A stretch of 64,000 nucleotides of DNA from Cognatishimia sp. SS12 (GCF_028369055.1 NZ_JAQNCZ010000004.1:370995-434994); one strand, 5' to 3'. Positions 50,705 to 60,212 are shown, counted from the first letter of the stretch. A program made the numbers and translations. Notes: generated by a model from the letters alone, not told the origin.

Positions 50705-52647
50705 AGGGCTGTGTCCCGTGACAGGCTTGCATATTCAGACAGGCAATCCGGGTTCGCGATCGAGCCGAGGTTCTTGACCTGCCCGCCATTGATCATGGTG
50801 CGCGCCGCGCCTTCGACCCGTTTGCCATTGATGGTGTAGGGGATCTGTTTCACCACATGCACCCGCGCAGGCACATGCCGGGGGGAGGCTTCGCTGCGTA
50901 TTTTCTGCCGCAGCCGTTTGACCAGCGTATCTGTCAGCTCCGTCCCCTCAGACAACGCCAGCGCCAGAACCACCTCTTCGTCGCCGTCATGATTGGCACC
51001 AAAAACCAGATAGTCATCAAACTCTTCATATTGTTCGCAAACCGCGTAGATTTCCGAAATGCCGATGCGCACGCCCCCCGGTTTCAGCGTGTTGTCAGAC
51101 CGCCCATGCACAACGCCGCCGCCCGTGGCCGTCATCTCTGCCACATCTCCGTGGGTCCAGATTTCAGGCCGGTCTGCGAAATAGGTGTCGTGATAGCGCT
51201 GATCGCCGCCCTCGCCCCAGAAGGTCAGCGGCATGGAGGGGAAAGGTTCGGTGCAGACCAATTCTCCGCGTTGTCCGATCACCGGGGCTCCGCGTTCATC
51301 CAGCACGGACACCGCGTGACCAAGGGCGGGAACCGTCAGCTCCCCCCGGCGCACCGGGTGCAGCGGCGATCCGATAAGAAATGAGCCGAGAACTTCCGTG
51401 CCCCCTGAGATCGAAGCAAACATCATATCCTGTTTGATATGTTCATAGACCCAAGAGAATTGATGCGGCAGACATGGGGCCCCGCAGACATAAAGGCCGC
51501 GCAGTGCGCTGAGGTCATGTCGCGCGCCGGGCGCATACCCTTCGGCGGCGAGGGTCGCCAGATATTTGGGACTTGTGCCAAAATGGGTGACACCCGCCCG
51601 TTCGGCCAGATCCCAAAGCGGGGTGCAGTCAAGACCGTCGGCGCCCTTCAGGATCGGTGCGCCGTCATAAAGCACAATCGCCGCGCCGGTGCCCAAGGCC
51701 GAAATCAGCCAGTGGTACATCATCCAGGCTGTGTTGGTATACCAGGTGACGCGGTCATTGGGGCCGACATCACCGTGGAGCACATGTTCTTTGAGGTGCT
51801 GCAGCAACACGCCGCCCACCCGATGCACAATGGCTTTGGGCGCGCCGGTCGTGCCCGAGGTGTAAAGCACATAGGCCGGATGATGAAAGCCGACGGTTTC
51901 AAACTTCAGCGGCCTGTCTTCGCCAAACTCGGATTGCAGCACCGCCCCCTTGAGGTCGAGCCGGTGGTTGGTGATCACTTTGGTGATGCTCGGGACCTGC
52001 GCGCTGATCTCGATGATCCGATCTGAAATATCGTGGGTTTTGCCGCCATAGTCATAAGACACATCCGCAAAGAGCAGTTTGGGCTGAACCTGCCCAATCC
52101 GGTCCACAATGGCCGCAACGCCGAAATCTGGCGAACAAGACGTCCAGACCCCGCCCACCGCCAAGGTCGCAAGCGTCGCCACCAAGGCATTCACGTTGTT
52201 GCCTTGCACACCAGCCACGCGATCGCCGGGCTTGATGCCAGCCTTGCGCAGGCCGTTGGCCACGCGGGCAACCTGGGCGCGCAGCTCGCCGCGGGTGATT
52301 TCGCGGTACGCCCCGGTTTCGCTGGCCTCGCAGACCGCAATGCTGGTGTCACCACCGCGCATCAACAGGTTTTCCGCCAGGTTCAGCGTCGCCTCGGGGA
52401 AAAACCGCGATCCGGTCATGGGTTTGGCTTCATCCCGCACAAAACGGGTCGCGCCCTGATCGCCGTAGACATCGCAATAATCCCAGACCGCAGCCCAGAA
52501 CCCGCCCAGGTCGCTGACCGACCAGCGGTGCAGGCTGTCGTAATCCGTCAGCGCAAAACCGTTCTGAGAGGCGAATTTTGACAGCGCCGATTTGGTTGCG
52601 GTGGCGGCGGAAGGTTTCCACAGGATTTCAGAAGAGGAATTTGACAT
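50701..52647 (-). CDS. Acetoacetate-CoA ligase family enzyme
   Basis: The 648-residue adenylate-forming enzyme shows the ACS-like N-terminus (LGGFWAAVWDYCDVYG), the P-loop YTSGTTGAPKAIVH, the SISGGTEVLGSF motif, the hinge WTHGDVAEM, and the C-terminal PYTINGKRVEGA lysine motif. It resembles acetoacetyl-CoA synthetase most closely in length and motifs. In this operon it may activate acetoacetate or a related 3-oxo or branched acid. GGAGTGCCCA precedes the ATG. Confidence 0.87.
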   Translation of the reverse strand: MSNSSSEILWKPSAATATKSALSKFASQNGFALTDYDSLHRWSVSDLGGFWAAVWDYCDVYGDQGATRFVRDEAKPMTGSRFFPEATLNLAENLLMRGGDTSIAVCEASETGAYREITRGELRAQVARVANGLRKAGIKPGDRVAGVQGNNVNALVATLATLAVGGVWTSCSPDFGVAAIVDRIGQVQPKLLFADVSYDYGGKTHDISDRIIEISAQVPSITKVITNHRLDLKGAVLQSEFGEDRPLKFETVGFHHPAYVLYTSGTTGAPKAIVHRVGGVLLQHLKEHVLHGDVGPNDRVTWYTNTAWMMYHWLISALGTGAAIVLYDGAPILKGADGLDCTPLWDLAERAGVTHFGTSPKYLATLAAEGYAPGARHDLSALRGLYVCGAPCLPHQFSWVYEHIKQDMMFASISGGTEVLGSFLIGSPLHPVRRGELTVPALGHAVSVLDERGAPVIGQRGELVCTEPFPSMPLTFWGEGGDQRYHDTYFADRPEIWTHGDVAEMTATGGGVVHGRSDNTLKPGGVRIGISEIYAVCEQYEEFDDYLVFGANHDGDEEVVLALALSEGTELTDTLVKRLRQKIRSEASPRHVPARVHVVKQIPYTINGKRVEGAARTMINGGQVKNLGSIANPDCLSEYASLSRDTAL

Positions 52648-52656
52648 TGGGCACTC

Positions 52657-54117
52657 CTATGTCGAGGGGCCCAAAAGGGCAGAGGCATAGGTGGACATTT
52701 GGTTTTGTAATTGCTCCAGCCCATCTGGGAGAGCGTCAGGACCTGCGAGGCGGAACAAAAGCCCCGTGGTGGCTGACGGCGAAACCATGTCGACCAGATC
52801 GGAATCCAGCTGGCTGGCCGGATCACTGCCGTTCAAGCGTGCAAAGCGCACTGCCATGGCGTTTTGTTTCAATGTCGCTGTGCGGTGCTGTTCCTGCAGC
52901 CCCCGCGCGACGCCCTGTTTTAGGGTTTCGGCGGTCGGTGGCTCAATGGCGCCGGACCACGCATAGGCCAGATACCGCGCCTGCTGCTCAATCGGGCAGA
53001 AATAGGACCCCAGCTGACACCAAAGCCCGATGAACCCCAAGCCGGGCAGATCCGGATGGAAGGTGAATTCATGCAGATCCATGCCCAGCGCATCCTGTTT
53101 TAAGGTTGCGGCGATCTCATCGGAGAGGAACGGCAGGTTCAGATCAAACCCGGTGCCAAAGATCAGCGCATCCACATCGGCCTCTGCGCCGTCCTCGAAC
53201 CGAACATGAGTGCCCTCAATATCCTGAAACCATCCCACCGGATGAATGCGTCCCTCGGCCACAAGGTTGAGGTAATGGGGCGAAGCGGTGAAACCGGCTT
53301 TGGTCACGTCTGGGTGCGGTGCCGGCGCGCCGTAATGCGCCGGGTTCCCGGCCAGTTTCAGAACAAATTCTTGTTGCGCTTCTTTTTGGGCTTCGGGGCT
53401 GGCGGTCTCAGCGGCCAGCGCGGCCTGATAGGTATGCGAGAAATATTCAAATGGCGTACCTGCCACCATCTTTGGCACAACATAGCGTTGCCGACGTTGC
53501 GCGAGGTAGACGGTTTTTGCCCCCAGCATCGCGAGGTCCGAGGCGATTTCCAGTGCCGAAATTGACCCGCCCGCCACAACAACACGTTTGCCACGATAAA
53601 GATCTGGGTCGTCGTAGTTGAACGTATGCACAATCCCCATGTCGCCGGAAAACTGCTCTTGTCCGGGCACCGGCGGGATGACCGGCGCGTTAAACCGCCC
53701 CGTGGCCACAACGACGCGGGCAAATTCATGCGTTTCTTGCACGCCGCCCGAGCGCGTGACCAATGTATAGCCGCCAGCGGAAGATTTCAGTTCCACCACC
53801 TCGGTGGAGAAGCGAATGGCCTCTGTCAGGCCGAACCTCTCGGCAAAAGTCGTCAGATAGGTCAGCACCTGTTTGTTGTGGGGAAACAGGGGGGTCCCCT
53901 CAGGGTAGGCCAGATCTGAAAACCGTGTTGCGCCGCTAAAGGTGTTGGTGCGCATGTCGGGCCAGACACCGCTGTTAGGGTTTGTGTTGTTCCACTGCCC
54001 CCCCAAACCCGAATGGCTTTCAAAAAGCACCGGGTCAAACCCATGCTGTTTCAGCCAGCGGGCCGCAGCAAGCCCACCGGGGCCCGCGCCAATAATTGCA
54101 ACGCTTGTCGAACTCAT
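52657..54117 (-). CDS. Flavin-containing monooxygenase (FMO/Baeyer-Villiger type)
   Basis: The 486-residue protein has a FAD-binding GAGPGGLAAARWL (about 10), GGQW and a second Rossmann motif for NADPH, VVAGGSISALEIAS. The FMO fingerprint appears as FSGDMGIVHTFNY (about 160), with two residues more between G and H than in the usual FxGxxxHxxxY. It would insert oxygen into a ketone or oxidise an N or S atom. It is the first gene of the operon; GAGGAGAG precedes the ATG. Confidence 0.85.
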   Translation of the reverse strand: MSSTSVAIIGAGPGGLAAARWLKQHGFDPVLFESHSGLGGQWNNTNPNSGVWPDMRTNTFSGATRFSDLAYPEGTPLFPHNKQVLTYLTTFAERFGLTEAIRFSTEVVELKSSAGGYTLVTRSGGVQETHEFARVVVATGRFNAPVIPPVPGQEQFSGDMGIVHTFNYDDPDLYRGKRVVVAGGSISALEIASDLAMLGAKTVYLAQRRQRYVVPKMVAGTPFEYFSHTYQAALAAETASPEAQKEAQQEFVLKLAGNPAHYGAPAPHPDVTKAGFTASPHYLNLVAEGRIHPVGWFQDIEGTHVRFEDGAEADVDALIFGTGFDLNLPFLSDEIAATLKQDALGMDLHEFTFHPDLPGLGFIGLWCQLGSYFCPIEQQARYLAYAWSGAIEPPTAETLKQGVARGLQEQHRTATLKQNAMAVRFARLNGSDPASQLDSDLVDMVSPSATTGLLFRLAGPDALPDGLEQLQNQMSTYASALLGPST

Positions 54118-54149
54118 CGATCTCTCCTCTTTCGGTGGGCAGCGGCGGC

Positions 54150-54953
54150 TTAGTATCCGGAAATATCGCCGGTTTCGGCCGCGTCAGGTCCGCTGTAGCG
54201 GCGCGCGGCCTTACGCATGGCATTCATGTAAAGGGCGACATCAACGTCGGTTGCGATGAAATCGACACCCAAGTCTATGTATTGCTGAATGTAGTCATCA
54301 TCGGTTTCGATGATGCCTGCCGCGCGACCGGCGGCCTTGATCCGGGTCAGCGCGTCTTTGACAATGGCCTTGAATTCCGGATGCTTTGGGGTCTCTGCAT
54401 AGCCAAGGTTGGCCGACAGGTCCCCGGGCCCAATGAACACCCCATCAATGCCCTCAACCGCCAAAATGTCATCCAGCGCATCCAGTCCGGCGCGGCTTTC
54501 GACCTGAAGCATCACGCAGACCTGATCGTCGGCGGTCTGCTGATAGTCAGCGATCATCGAAAACTTTGAGGCGCGCGCCATCCCTGCCCCGACGCCCCGG
54601 ATCCCATGCGGTGGATAGCGCATGGCTTTGGCCATGGCCTCGGCCTGTTCTTTTGATTCAATCATCGGGATCAGCAAATTCTGGGCCCCAAAATCCAGCG
54701 CCTGTTTCACCAGATGGGTCTGATCCACCGGAAGCCGCAGCAAGGGTTGCGAGGGGCTGCCTTCCAAGGCCTTAAGTTGGCCAAGCATCGATTTCATATC
54801 AACGGGGGCATGTTCGCCATCGATGACCAGCACATCAAACCCACAGAGCGCCGCCATTTCCGCCACATAGGGCTCTGCCATTCCCAGCCAACAGCCGAAT
54901 TGAATTTGTCCTGAATTGAGACGTTTCTTAAATCGGTTTTCTGGGGCTGACAT
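54150..54953 (-). CDS. HpcH/HpaI-family aldolase
   Basis: The 267-residue class II aldolase has VIDGEHAPVD (about 43), RLPVDQ, the metal-binding Glu in MLQVESRAGLDALDDI, the Asp in FIGPGDLSANLG, and VDFIATDVDVAL. It makes or splits 2-keto-3-deoxy-type acids to pyruvate plus an aldehyde. It lies between the TctCBA transporter and the FMO operon on the same strand. The start is MSAPENRFKK; the ribosome-binding site is weak. A sugar acid or aromatic-acid product is possible. Confidence 0.85.
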   Translation of the reverse strand: MSAPENRFKKRLNSGQIQFGCWLGMAEPYVAEMAALCGFDVLVIDGEHAPVDMKSMLGQLKALEGSPSQPLLRLPVDQTHLVKQALDFGAQNLLIPMIESKEQAEAMAKAMRYPPHGIRGVGAGMARASKFSMIADYQQTADDQVCVMLQVESRAGLDALDDILAVEGIDGVFIGPGDLSANLGYAETPKHPEFKAIVKDALTRIKAAGRAAGIIETDDDYIQQYIDLGVDFIATDVDVALYMNAMRKAARRYSGPDAAETGDISGY

Positions 54954-55082
54954 ATGATGTTCCACGATTTCTTTCGCACGGGGCCGGTTCAATTTCCCCA
55001 AGGCTATCGTGGTCAAAACCGAAAAGTCATAGGCCGGTTTGCTGGTAGATATGTGAATTCTGCTATAGCCAGAGAAGCCAAA

Positions 55083-55114
55083 GAAAAAAGGCCGCCAAAC
55101 CAAGTTCAGCGACC
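55083..55114 (-). terminator. Terminator of the tct operon
   Basis: On the minus strand GGTCGC (55109-55114) pairs with GCGGCC (55090-55095) through one G-U, extended by A/T pairs, and is followed by TTTTTT. It lies about 50 nt after the tctA stop. Confidence 0.75.
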
Positions 55115-55162
55115 TTTTTCCGGGAGCAACACAATTTTGTTCGCAGGGTGTATCGCACCTGC

Positions 55163-56674
55163 CTATGTCGGTGTTTCGCTGGAATCCCCCCCCTTCGAAA
55201 CACGCTTGTATGTCGACATGGCCATGCTGATCAGAACGACAATTGTGACGACCCCAAACAGTAACGCCAGCGGGTACTCCCAGATGCTGCGGCCGCGGGT
55301 GATGATGATCGATTGGCGCACTGCCAACTCAAGCTGCGGACCGATGATGAACCCAATGATGAAGGTCACGAACGAAAAGTCGAAGCGCTTGAGAAAATAG
55401 CCAATGATGCCAAAGGCCACCATGACGAAGACACCGAACACACCACCACCCTGCAGATAGGCCCCGACGACGCTAAAGAAGATGACGCCGGAAAAGAGGT
55501 AAGTGAAGGGGATGGAAATCACCCGGGCGAAGAAGCGCATGCCGACCCAGCCGATGACCAGCATCAATACTGACGCGAGCAGCATGGAGCCGAAGAGACC
55601 AAGCATGAAATCAGGATTCTCGCGCATCATCAGCGGGCCGGGAATAATCCCATGCATGGTGAAGCCAGCGGCCAGGATCGCGGCAATCACACTGCCGGGA
55701 ATGCCCAGCGCAAAAAGCGTAATCAAACTGGCGGGAATGACCGCGTTATCAGCACTTTCTGCCGCAGCAACGCCTTGGATGTTGCCGCGCCCAAAGCTGT
55801 CAGGGTCCTTGGACAATTTGCGCGTTGCCCCGTAAGAGGCAAAGGAGGCAATGGCGGCACCCAATCCGGGTAGCAAGCCGATACCTGCGCCGATCAATGT
55901 GCCGCGCGCGACCGTTGGGGCGATCGTCTTGATGTCTGAGCGGGTCAGATTGCTTTGCTCGCCCTTTTCAAAGGTCAGGGTCGGCGCTGTTCCGTCGCTG
56001 TTTTTCTTCTCCTCCAGTTGCAGCACCATCTCAGCCACCGCAACAATGCCAATCGCAATCGCAATCAACGGCAGCCCGTCATACACAAGTAGGGAGCCAA
56101 AGGTCATCCGCGGCGTCCCGGTTTCAACCTCAAGCCCGACCGAGGCCAGCGTGATCCCGATCATGCCTGAGATCAGGCCTTTGGACAGCGATTTTCCGGA
56201 AAGCGCAGCGATGAAGGTCATCGCAAAAATCAAAATCGCGGTCAGTTCAACCTTACCGATCTGCACCGCAATCGAGGCCAGGGGGGCGGTGAGAAAGATC
56301 AGCAGCCAGGTTGAGCAGAAGTCACCAAAGGTCGAGGCCAGCAAGGCCACTTTCATGGCTTTCATACCCTGCCCGCGTTTGGACAACGGATAGCCATCCA
56401 TCGCTGTTGGCACGGAGGACGGCTCGCCCGGGGTGTTGATCAAAATGGCAGACACGGCGTTGCCTGCTGTGGAGCCCTTGGCGATGCCAACCAGAAAGCC
56501 AATCGCACTGACTGGGTTCATGGCATAGGTCAACGGGATGGCAATCGCGGCGGCTGTCACCTTGCCAAGGCCCGGGATGGCGCCCACCACGTACCCAAGA
56601 AAGATACCGGCGGCCACAAAGAACACATTCGACAGGGTTAAAGACTGCGAGAGGACGCTGTTTAAGATATCCAT
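55163..56674 (-). CDS. tctA: Tripartite tricarboxylate transporter large permease TctA
   Basis: The 503-residue protein has about 12 membrane helices and the TctA hallmarks: GAIPGLGKVTAAAIAIPLTYAM near the start, KGSTAGNAVSAILINTPGEP, TAMDGYPLSKRGQ, and the second inverted copy GLLPGLGAAIASFASYG, PASLITLFALGIPGS. With TctB and TctC it imports a carboxylate. Order tctC-tctB-tctA on the minus strand. Its substrate is not citrate by necessity, since TTT systems are diverse. Confidence 0.92.
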   Translation of the reverse strand: MDILNSVLSQSLTLSNVFFVAAGIFLGYVVGAIPGLGKVTAAAIAIPLTYAMNPVSAIGFLVGIAKGSTAGNAVSAILINTPGEPSSVPTAMDGYPLSKRGQGMKAMKVALLASTFGDFCSTWLLIFLTAPLASIAVQIGKVELTAILIFAMTFIAALSGKSLSKGLISGMIGITLASVGLEVETGTPRMTFGSLLVYDGLPLIAIAIGIVAVAEMVLQLEEKKNSDGTAPTLTFEKGEQSNLTRSDIKTIAPTVARGTLIGAGIGLLPGLGAAIASFASYGATRKLSKDPDSFGRGNIQGVAAAESADNAVIPASLITLFALGIPGSVIAAILAAGFTMHGIIPGPLMMRENPDFMLGLFGSMLLASVLMLVIGWVGMRFFARVISIPFTYLFSGVIFFSVVGAYLQGGGVFGVFVMVAFGIIGYFLKRFDFSFVTFIIGFIIGPQLELAVRQSIIITRGRSIWEYPLALLFGVVTIVVLISMAMSTYKRVSKGGDSSETPT

Positions 56675-56687
56675 GGGTATCGCCCGA

Positions 56688-57119
56688 TTATTTGACGTAA
56701 AGCCCAGCGAGATCGAGCAGGAACCAAGTGGCCCCTGTTAGACCCAACGCAAAGCCGATAACGATCAAAGGGTTACGCTGCCCCGAGAGCAGCAAGGAAA
56801 CCGCGACCATGATCCCGGCGGGGATCCAGAAGCCAACCCATTGCATGGCCAGAGCCGCAATCGCTGGCACCGCCACCACCATGGCCAAGGTGCGATAGCT
56901 GTCGGCGCTTACCAGAACCTCAGCGCGTCGAAAGCGAAAGGTCGTCGCTAGTTTGTAGATCGACAGCACAAAGATCAGAATGGCACAGGCCTGCGGGATC
57001 AAACGCGGCGATACTGTCGCCCAGTCCGGATCGTCAATTTGCCAAGGAATGATGACAAAATAGAAAATCACGGAAGCGATCGCGAGGAGAATAAAGAATA
57101 TTTGTTCGTCGCGGTGCAT
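56688..57119 (-). CDS. tctB: TctB small permease subunit
   Basis: The 143-residue protein has four membrane helices and the TctB pattern (DWATVSPRLIPQACAI, WVGFWIPAGIMVAVSLL). GGAG seven nucleotides before the ATG at 57119 supports this start. It is 13 nt ahead of tctA. Confidence 0.85.
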   Translation of the reverse strand: MHRDEQIFFILLAIASVIFYFVIIPWQIDDPDWATVSPRLIPQACAILIFVLSIYKLATTFRFRRAEVLVSADSYRTLAMVVAVPAIAALAMQWVGFWIPAGIMVAVSLLLSGQRNPLIVIGFALGLTGATWFLLDLAGLYVK

Positions 57120-57146
57120 CGGGGTCTCCGGGGTTGGCAAGAATGA

Positions 57147-57175
57147 GAGGCGCAGATGAATGATACCTGCGCCTC
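57147..57175. repeat. Stem-loop between tctC and tctB
   Basis: GAGGCGCAG (57147-57155) and CTGCGCCTC (57167-57175) form a perfect 9-bp stem with an 11-nt loop, 9 nt after the tctC stop. No T-run on the minus strand. Confidence 0.7.
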
Positions 57176-57183
57176 AGGCTTGG

Positions 57184-58128
57184 TTAGTTCGCAAGCAGGT
57201 TGCGTGCGCCTTCCGCTTGGGCCACCAATTTCTTGGTCGCTTCCTCGGCGCTGCGATAGACGATGGGGTATTGGATCGTGTCCATGACCTCTTTGTGCCG
57301 ATCGCTTGCAGCAGCTTTCATGATCGCCTCTTCAAGCTTGGCAACCACGTCAGCAGGCAGGCCCGCCGGACCCGACAACACAAGGTTGTTTTCCAGCGAA
57401 ACACCGTAAAGTTCCTGTGAGGAAGGCAGACCTGGCGTCGCCATCAGATCCCCTTCGCCCAGCAGGTTCAGCAACACGACCAGTTCACCGCTTTCAACAA
57501 AGGGGGTGTGGATACCGCCGCTGATCGAAACATCTGCGTCCCCGGCAATCAGCGTGGGTGCCATGGTGGCCCCGCCCTGTCCCGGAATGATCGAGATATC
57601 AAGGCCCTCTGCCGCTGCGATGGTATTCATGATCGCGACGGTCACTTGACCCAGCGCATACCAGCGGCTGCCCGGGTTGGCCTTGGCATGGGCCAGGAAT
57701 TCATCCCAGGTCTTGTAGGGGGCATTTGACGAAGCCACCAGCGCCCCTTGGAATTGGCCTGTTGTGCCGAGGATGGTCAGATCTTCGGGCCCATAAGGCA
57801 GGCCTTGCAGAATGGGGTTCTCGATCATCGAAACCGAGGCAGAGGCCGCAATTGTATAACCGTCCGGATCAGCTGGCAGCACAAGGCTTTGCAAACCGAC
57901 GGTGCCGCCCGCGCCTTTGCGGTTCACCACCTGCACAGGCTGGCCCAGCACTTCTTCCATGACCGGTGCCAGAGCGCGGGCCTGTGTGTCAACACCACCA
58001 CCGGGTGCAGTTGGCACCACCAGCGTAATGGGGCGATCCGGGTAATCCCCGGCAATGGCTGTTGCAGTCATCACGCCAAGCGCCGCTGCCGCTGCCAGAG
58101 TTGTCTTAAGAGTTCCAAAAAGGCTCAT
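57184..58128 (-). CDS. tctC: TTT-family periplasmic binding protein TctC
   Basis: The 314-residue protein starts with a signal peptide (MSLFGTLKTTLAAAAALGVM, AxA at TAIAG) and has the Bug/TctC pattern: YPDRPITLVVPTAPGGGVDTQAR, VVNRKGAGGTVGLQSL, YTIAASASVSMI, and GDADVSISGGIHTPFVESG. It binds a carboxylate for TctAB. GGGAGGAAAAC precedes the ATG, rejecting the longer frame. It is divergent from two LysR-type genes. Confidence 0.9.
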   Translation of the reverse strand: MSLFGTLKTTLAAAAALGVMTATAIAGDYPDRPITLVVPTAPGGGVDTQARALAPVMEEVLGQPVQVVNRKGAGGTVGLQSLVLPADPDGYTIAASASVSMIENPILQGLPYGPEDLTILGTTGQFQGALVASSNAPYKTWDEFLAHAKANPGSRWYALGQVTVAIMNTIAAAEGLDISIIPGQGGATMAPTLIAGDADVSISGGIHTPFVESGELVVLLNLLGEGDLMATPGLPSSQELYGVSLENNLVLSGPAGLPADVVAKLEEAIMKAAASDRHKEVMDTIQYPIVYRSAEEATKKLVAQAEGARNLLAN

Positions 58129-58368
58129 GTTTTCCTCCCAGAGAATGGTCGTCGTTTCCGTCAGCATCCATTGCGTCATCTTATGCATCGCCGCGCGCCG
58201 ACTTCCTGACAGAGGATCGGTCATTAAACCTGCGCGATCTACCAGCATTGCTGTCTACAGCTATATAGAAAGTGATATACTCCTCATTACCCGCGCGACA
58301 GCGCCCCGATATTTGTGTTATACCACGCTGAATTTATTGAACTTTACACGGAACCGAGGCCTCTGGAT
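58129..58368. promoter_or_regulatory. Divergent tctC / LysR control region
   Basis: The 240 bases between tctC and the first LysR gene must hold both promoters and LysR sites. A CTATATAG palindrome near 58262 and neighbouring AT-rich GATATACTCC are candidates; no single site is decisive. Confidence 0.35.
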
Positions 58369-59295
58369 ATGGACATTCGAAACCTGCGTCTGTTTATGAA
58401 AATTGCCGAATTGGGCAGTATTTCCAGTGCGGCACAGGCTTTGGGTATGGCGCAGCCAGTGCTGTCGCGGCATTTACGTGCGCTCGAAACCGAAGTGGGC
58501 ACAAAACTCTTTGACCGCCATTCCAAAGGCGTGACGCCCAATGCCAACGGTCAAAAACTGCTGGAGGCTGCGCAGTCCATCGATGCCAACTATAAAAGTG
58601 CCCTGCGCAGCCTGACCGATGCCCTGGGGGCCACCAAGGGAACCGCCCGCATCGGCGCAACGCCCTCCTGGCTGCATCGCCTGGTGCCCACCGCAATTGC
58701 GCGGGTGTCCGCCACACACCCCGCTGCGCGTATCTCTGTCACGTCGGCCCCGGCTGAAACGCTGCTGAACAAACTGCTCAAGGGGCAAATTGACTTTGCG
58801 CTTGGGCCTATTGAAATCAAATCAGACTATGCGGGGCTTTTGGATGTTGAGCCGATGTGGGAAACAGAATTCACCGTTTTTGCCGCCGCAGACCACCCGG
58901 CGGTGCACGGCGGCGAAAAGCCCCTCAGCGAATTGGCCGCAATGGAATGGGCGCTGCCGCGCCACACTTATGCGCGCCGAAAATTTGACACTGTCTTTGC
59001 GGCCAAGACCGGGGTCAGCCCCACGCCCCGGATCGAAGTCGACAATCCCGGCATGGTTCTGGATGTGGTCTCCGAAAGCCGCTTGCTGTCATTTGGGGCA
59101 ATGCCGCCGTCCACCGAGGACACGCACGCCCATTTGCGCAGAGTCCGCTGCGCGGATTTGAACTTTACGGTCCAGATGGGCTGCCTCACCCTGCGAAAGG
59201 CCATGCTGACGCCACTGTGCAACCTGTTCTTAAAGGAATTGCGCGCGACCTGTCTGGACCATGAATACGACGCCAAAACTGGGGGAGCGGCATGA
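58369..59295 (+). CDS. LysR-family regulator 1
   Basis: The 308-residue protein has an N-terminal LysR helix-turn-helix (MDIRNLRLFMKIAELGSISSAAQALGMAQPVLSRHLRALE) and a two-lobed ligand domain (ARIGATPSW, DFALGPIEIK, and DNPGMVLDVVSESRLLSFG). It is divergent from tctCBA and so likely controls it. Its last 4 nt overlap the start of the next LysR gene. The start at 58369 fits the family N-terminus. Confidence 0.88.
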   Translation: MDIRNLRLFMKIAELGSISSAAQALGMAQPVLSRHLRALETEVGTKLFDRHSKGVTPNANGQKLLEAAQSIDANYKSALRSLTDALGATKGTARIGATPSWLHRLVPTAIARVSATHPAARISVTSAPAETLLNKLLKGQIDFALGPIEIKSDYAGLLDVEPMWETEFTVFAAADHPAVHGGEKPLSELAAMEWALPRHTYARRKFDTVFAAKTGVSPTPRIEVDNPGMVLDVVSESRLLSFGAMPPSTEDTHAHLRRVRCADLNFTVQMGCLTLRKAMLTPLCNLFLKELRATCLDHEYDAKTGGAA

Positions 59296-60212
59296 ACCTC
59301 AACCACCTGAGCCTGTTTCTGAAAGTTGTGGAGCGCGGCAATATCTCGGCGGCGGCCAAGGAACTGGATATGAACCAGCCTGCGCTGTCCCGGTTTATCA
59401 GCCGGCTGGAAGACGAATTGGGGGCACCGCTTTTTGAACGTCACCCCCGAGGGGTGGAGCCCAACGCCTTTGGCAAAATCCTCCTGCATTACGCGCAGTC
59501 GATCGACGCCAACCTGCGCAGCGCGCTGCGGCATATCGAGACATCCGGCCAAGACGAAATCCAGATCGGGGCTGGCTATGTCTGGCTGCACGGCCCCTTG
59601 TCAAAAGCCTTGGTCAAGCTGCATGCCCAGTTTCCCAACACCAATATCAGCGTGATCGCAGGCATGCCCTATCACCTGCATGGGCAACTGGCCCGGGGCG
59701 AACTGGATATGGTTCTCGGCCCAACGACATTGGCAGATGTCTATTCTGAAACCCTGACGCCCAAACGCCTGATGCAACTTGATCTGGCGGTTTTGGTGCG
59801 ACGCGGGCACCCCTGGGATGATGGGCGCATTTGCCAGACCGCGGATCTGGCCGAATTGCGCTGGGTGCTGCCAGAGGGCACGTTGATCCGAAACCATTTC
59901 AACCAGATGTTTGACGCCCATGGCATCGTGGCCCCCAAGCCGCATGTCAGTGTGAATGATTTTTCCTGCGCCTTGCAGATCGTCGCGCAAAGTGACCTCG
60001 CCATCATGGCCTCAACGGCGGATTTTCAAAGCAATTTGACAGAAAAGCTGGCTTCGATCAGCTGCCCTGAGATTGAGATGTTGCGCTATTCAGGCGTCAC
60101 GCTGCGCAAAAACGAAACGCCCCATCCGGTCTGCGCGGCCCTTCTGGAAGAGTTGCAGCAGATCATCGCTGATCCTGCCTCGCCCTGGGCCCCGCCCGAA
60201 ACGCCAAACTAG
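59292..60212 (+). CDS. LysR-family regulator 2
   Basis: The 306-residue protein has the same layout as its neighbour: MNLNHLSLFLKVVERGNISAAAKELDMNQPALSRFISRLE, then a ligand domain with QIGAGYVWLHGPLSKAL, LDMVLGPTTLADV and SVNDFSCALQIVAQSDLAIM. The two regulators share about the same N-terminal pattern and a TPNA/VEPNA-x-G-K-L segment and probably arose by tandem duplication. Its stop shares CTAG (60209-60212) with the convergent sulfatase. Confidence 0.87.
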   Translation: MNLNHLSLFLKVVERGNISAAAKELDMNQPALSRFISRLEDELGAPLFERHPRGVEPNAFGKILLHYAQSIDANLRSALRHIETSGQDEIQIGAGYVWLHGPLSKALVKLHAQFPNTNISVIAGMPYHLHGQLARGELDMVLGPTTLADVYSETLTPKRLMQLDLAVLVRRGHPWDDGRICQTADLAELRWVLPEGTLIRNHFNQMFDAHGIVAPKPHVSVNDFSCALQIVAQSDLAIMASTADFQSNLTEKLASISCPEIEMLRYSGVTLRKNETPHPVCAALLEELQQIIADPASPWAPPETPN

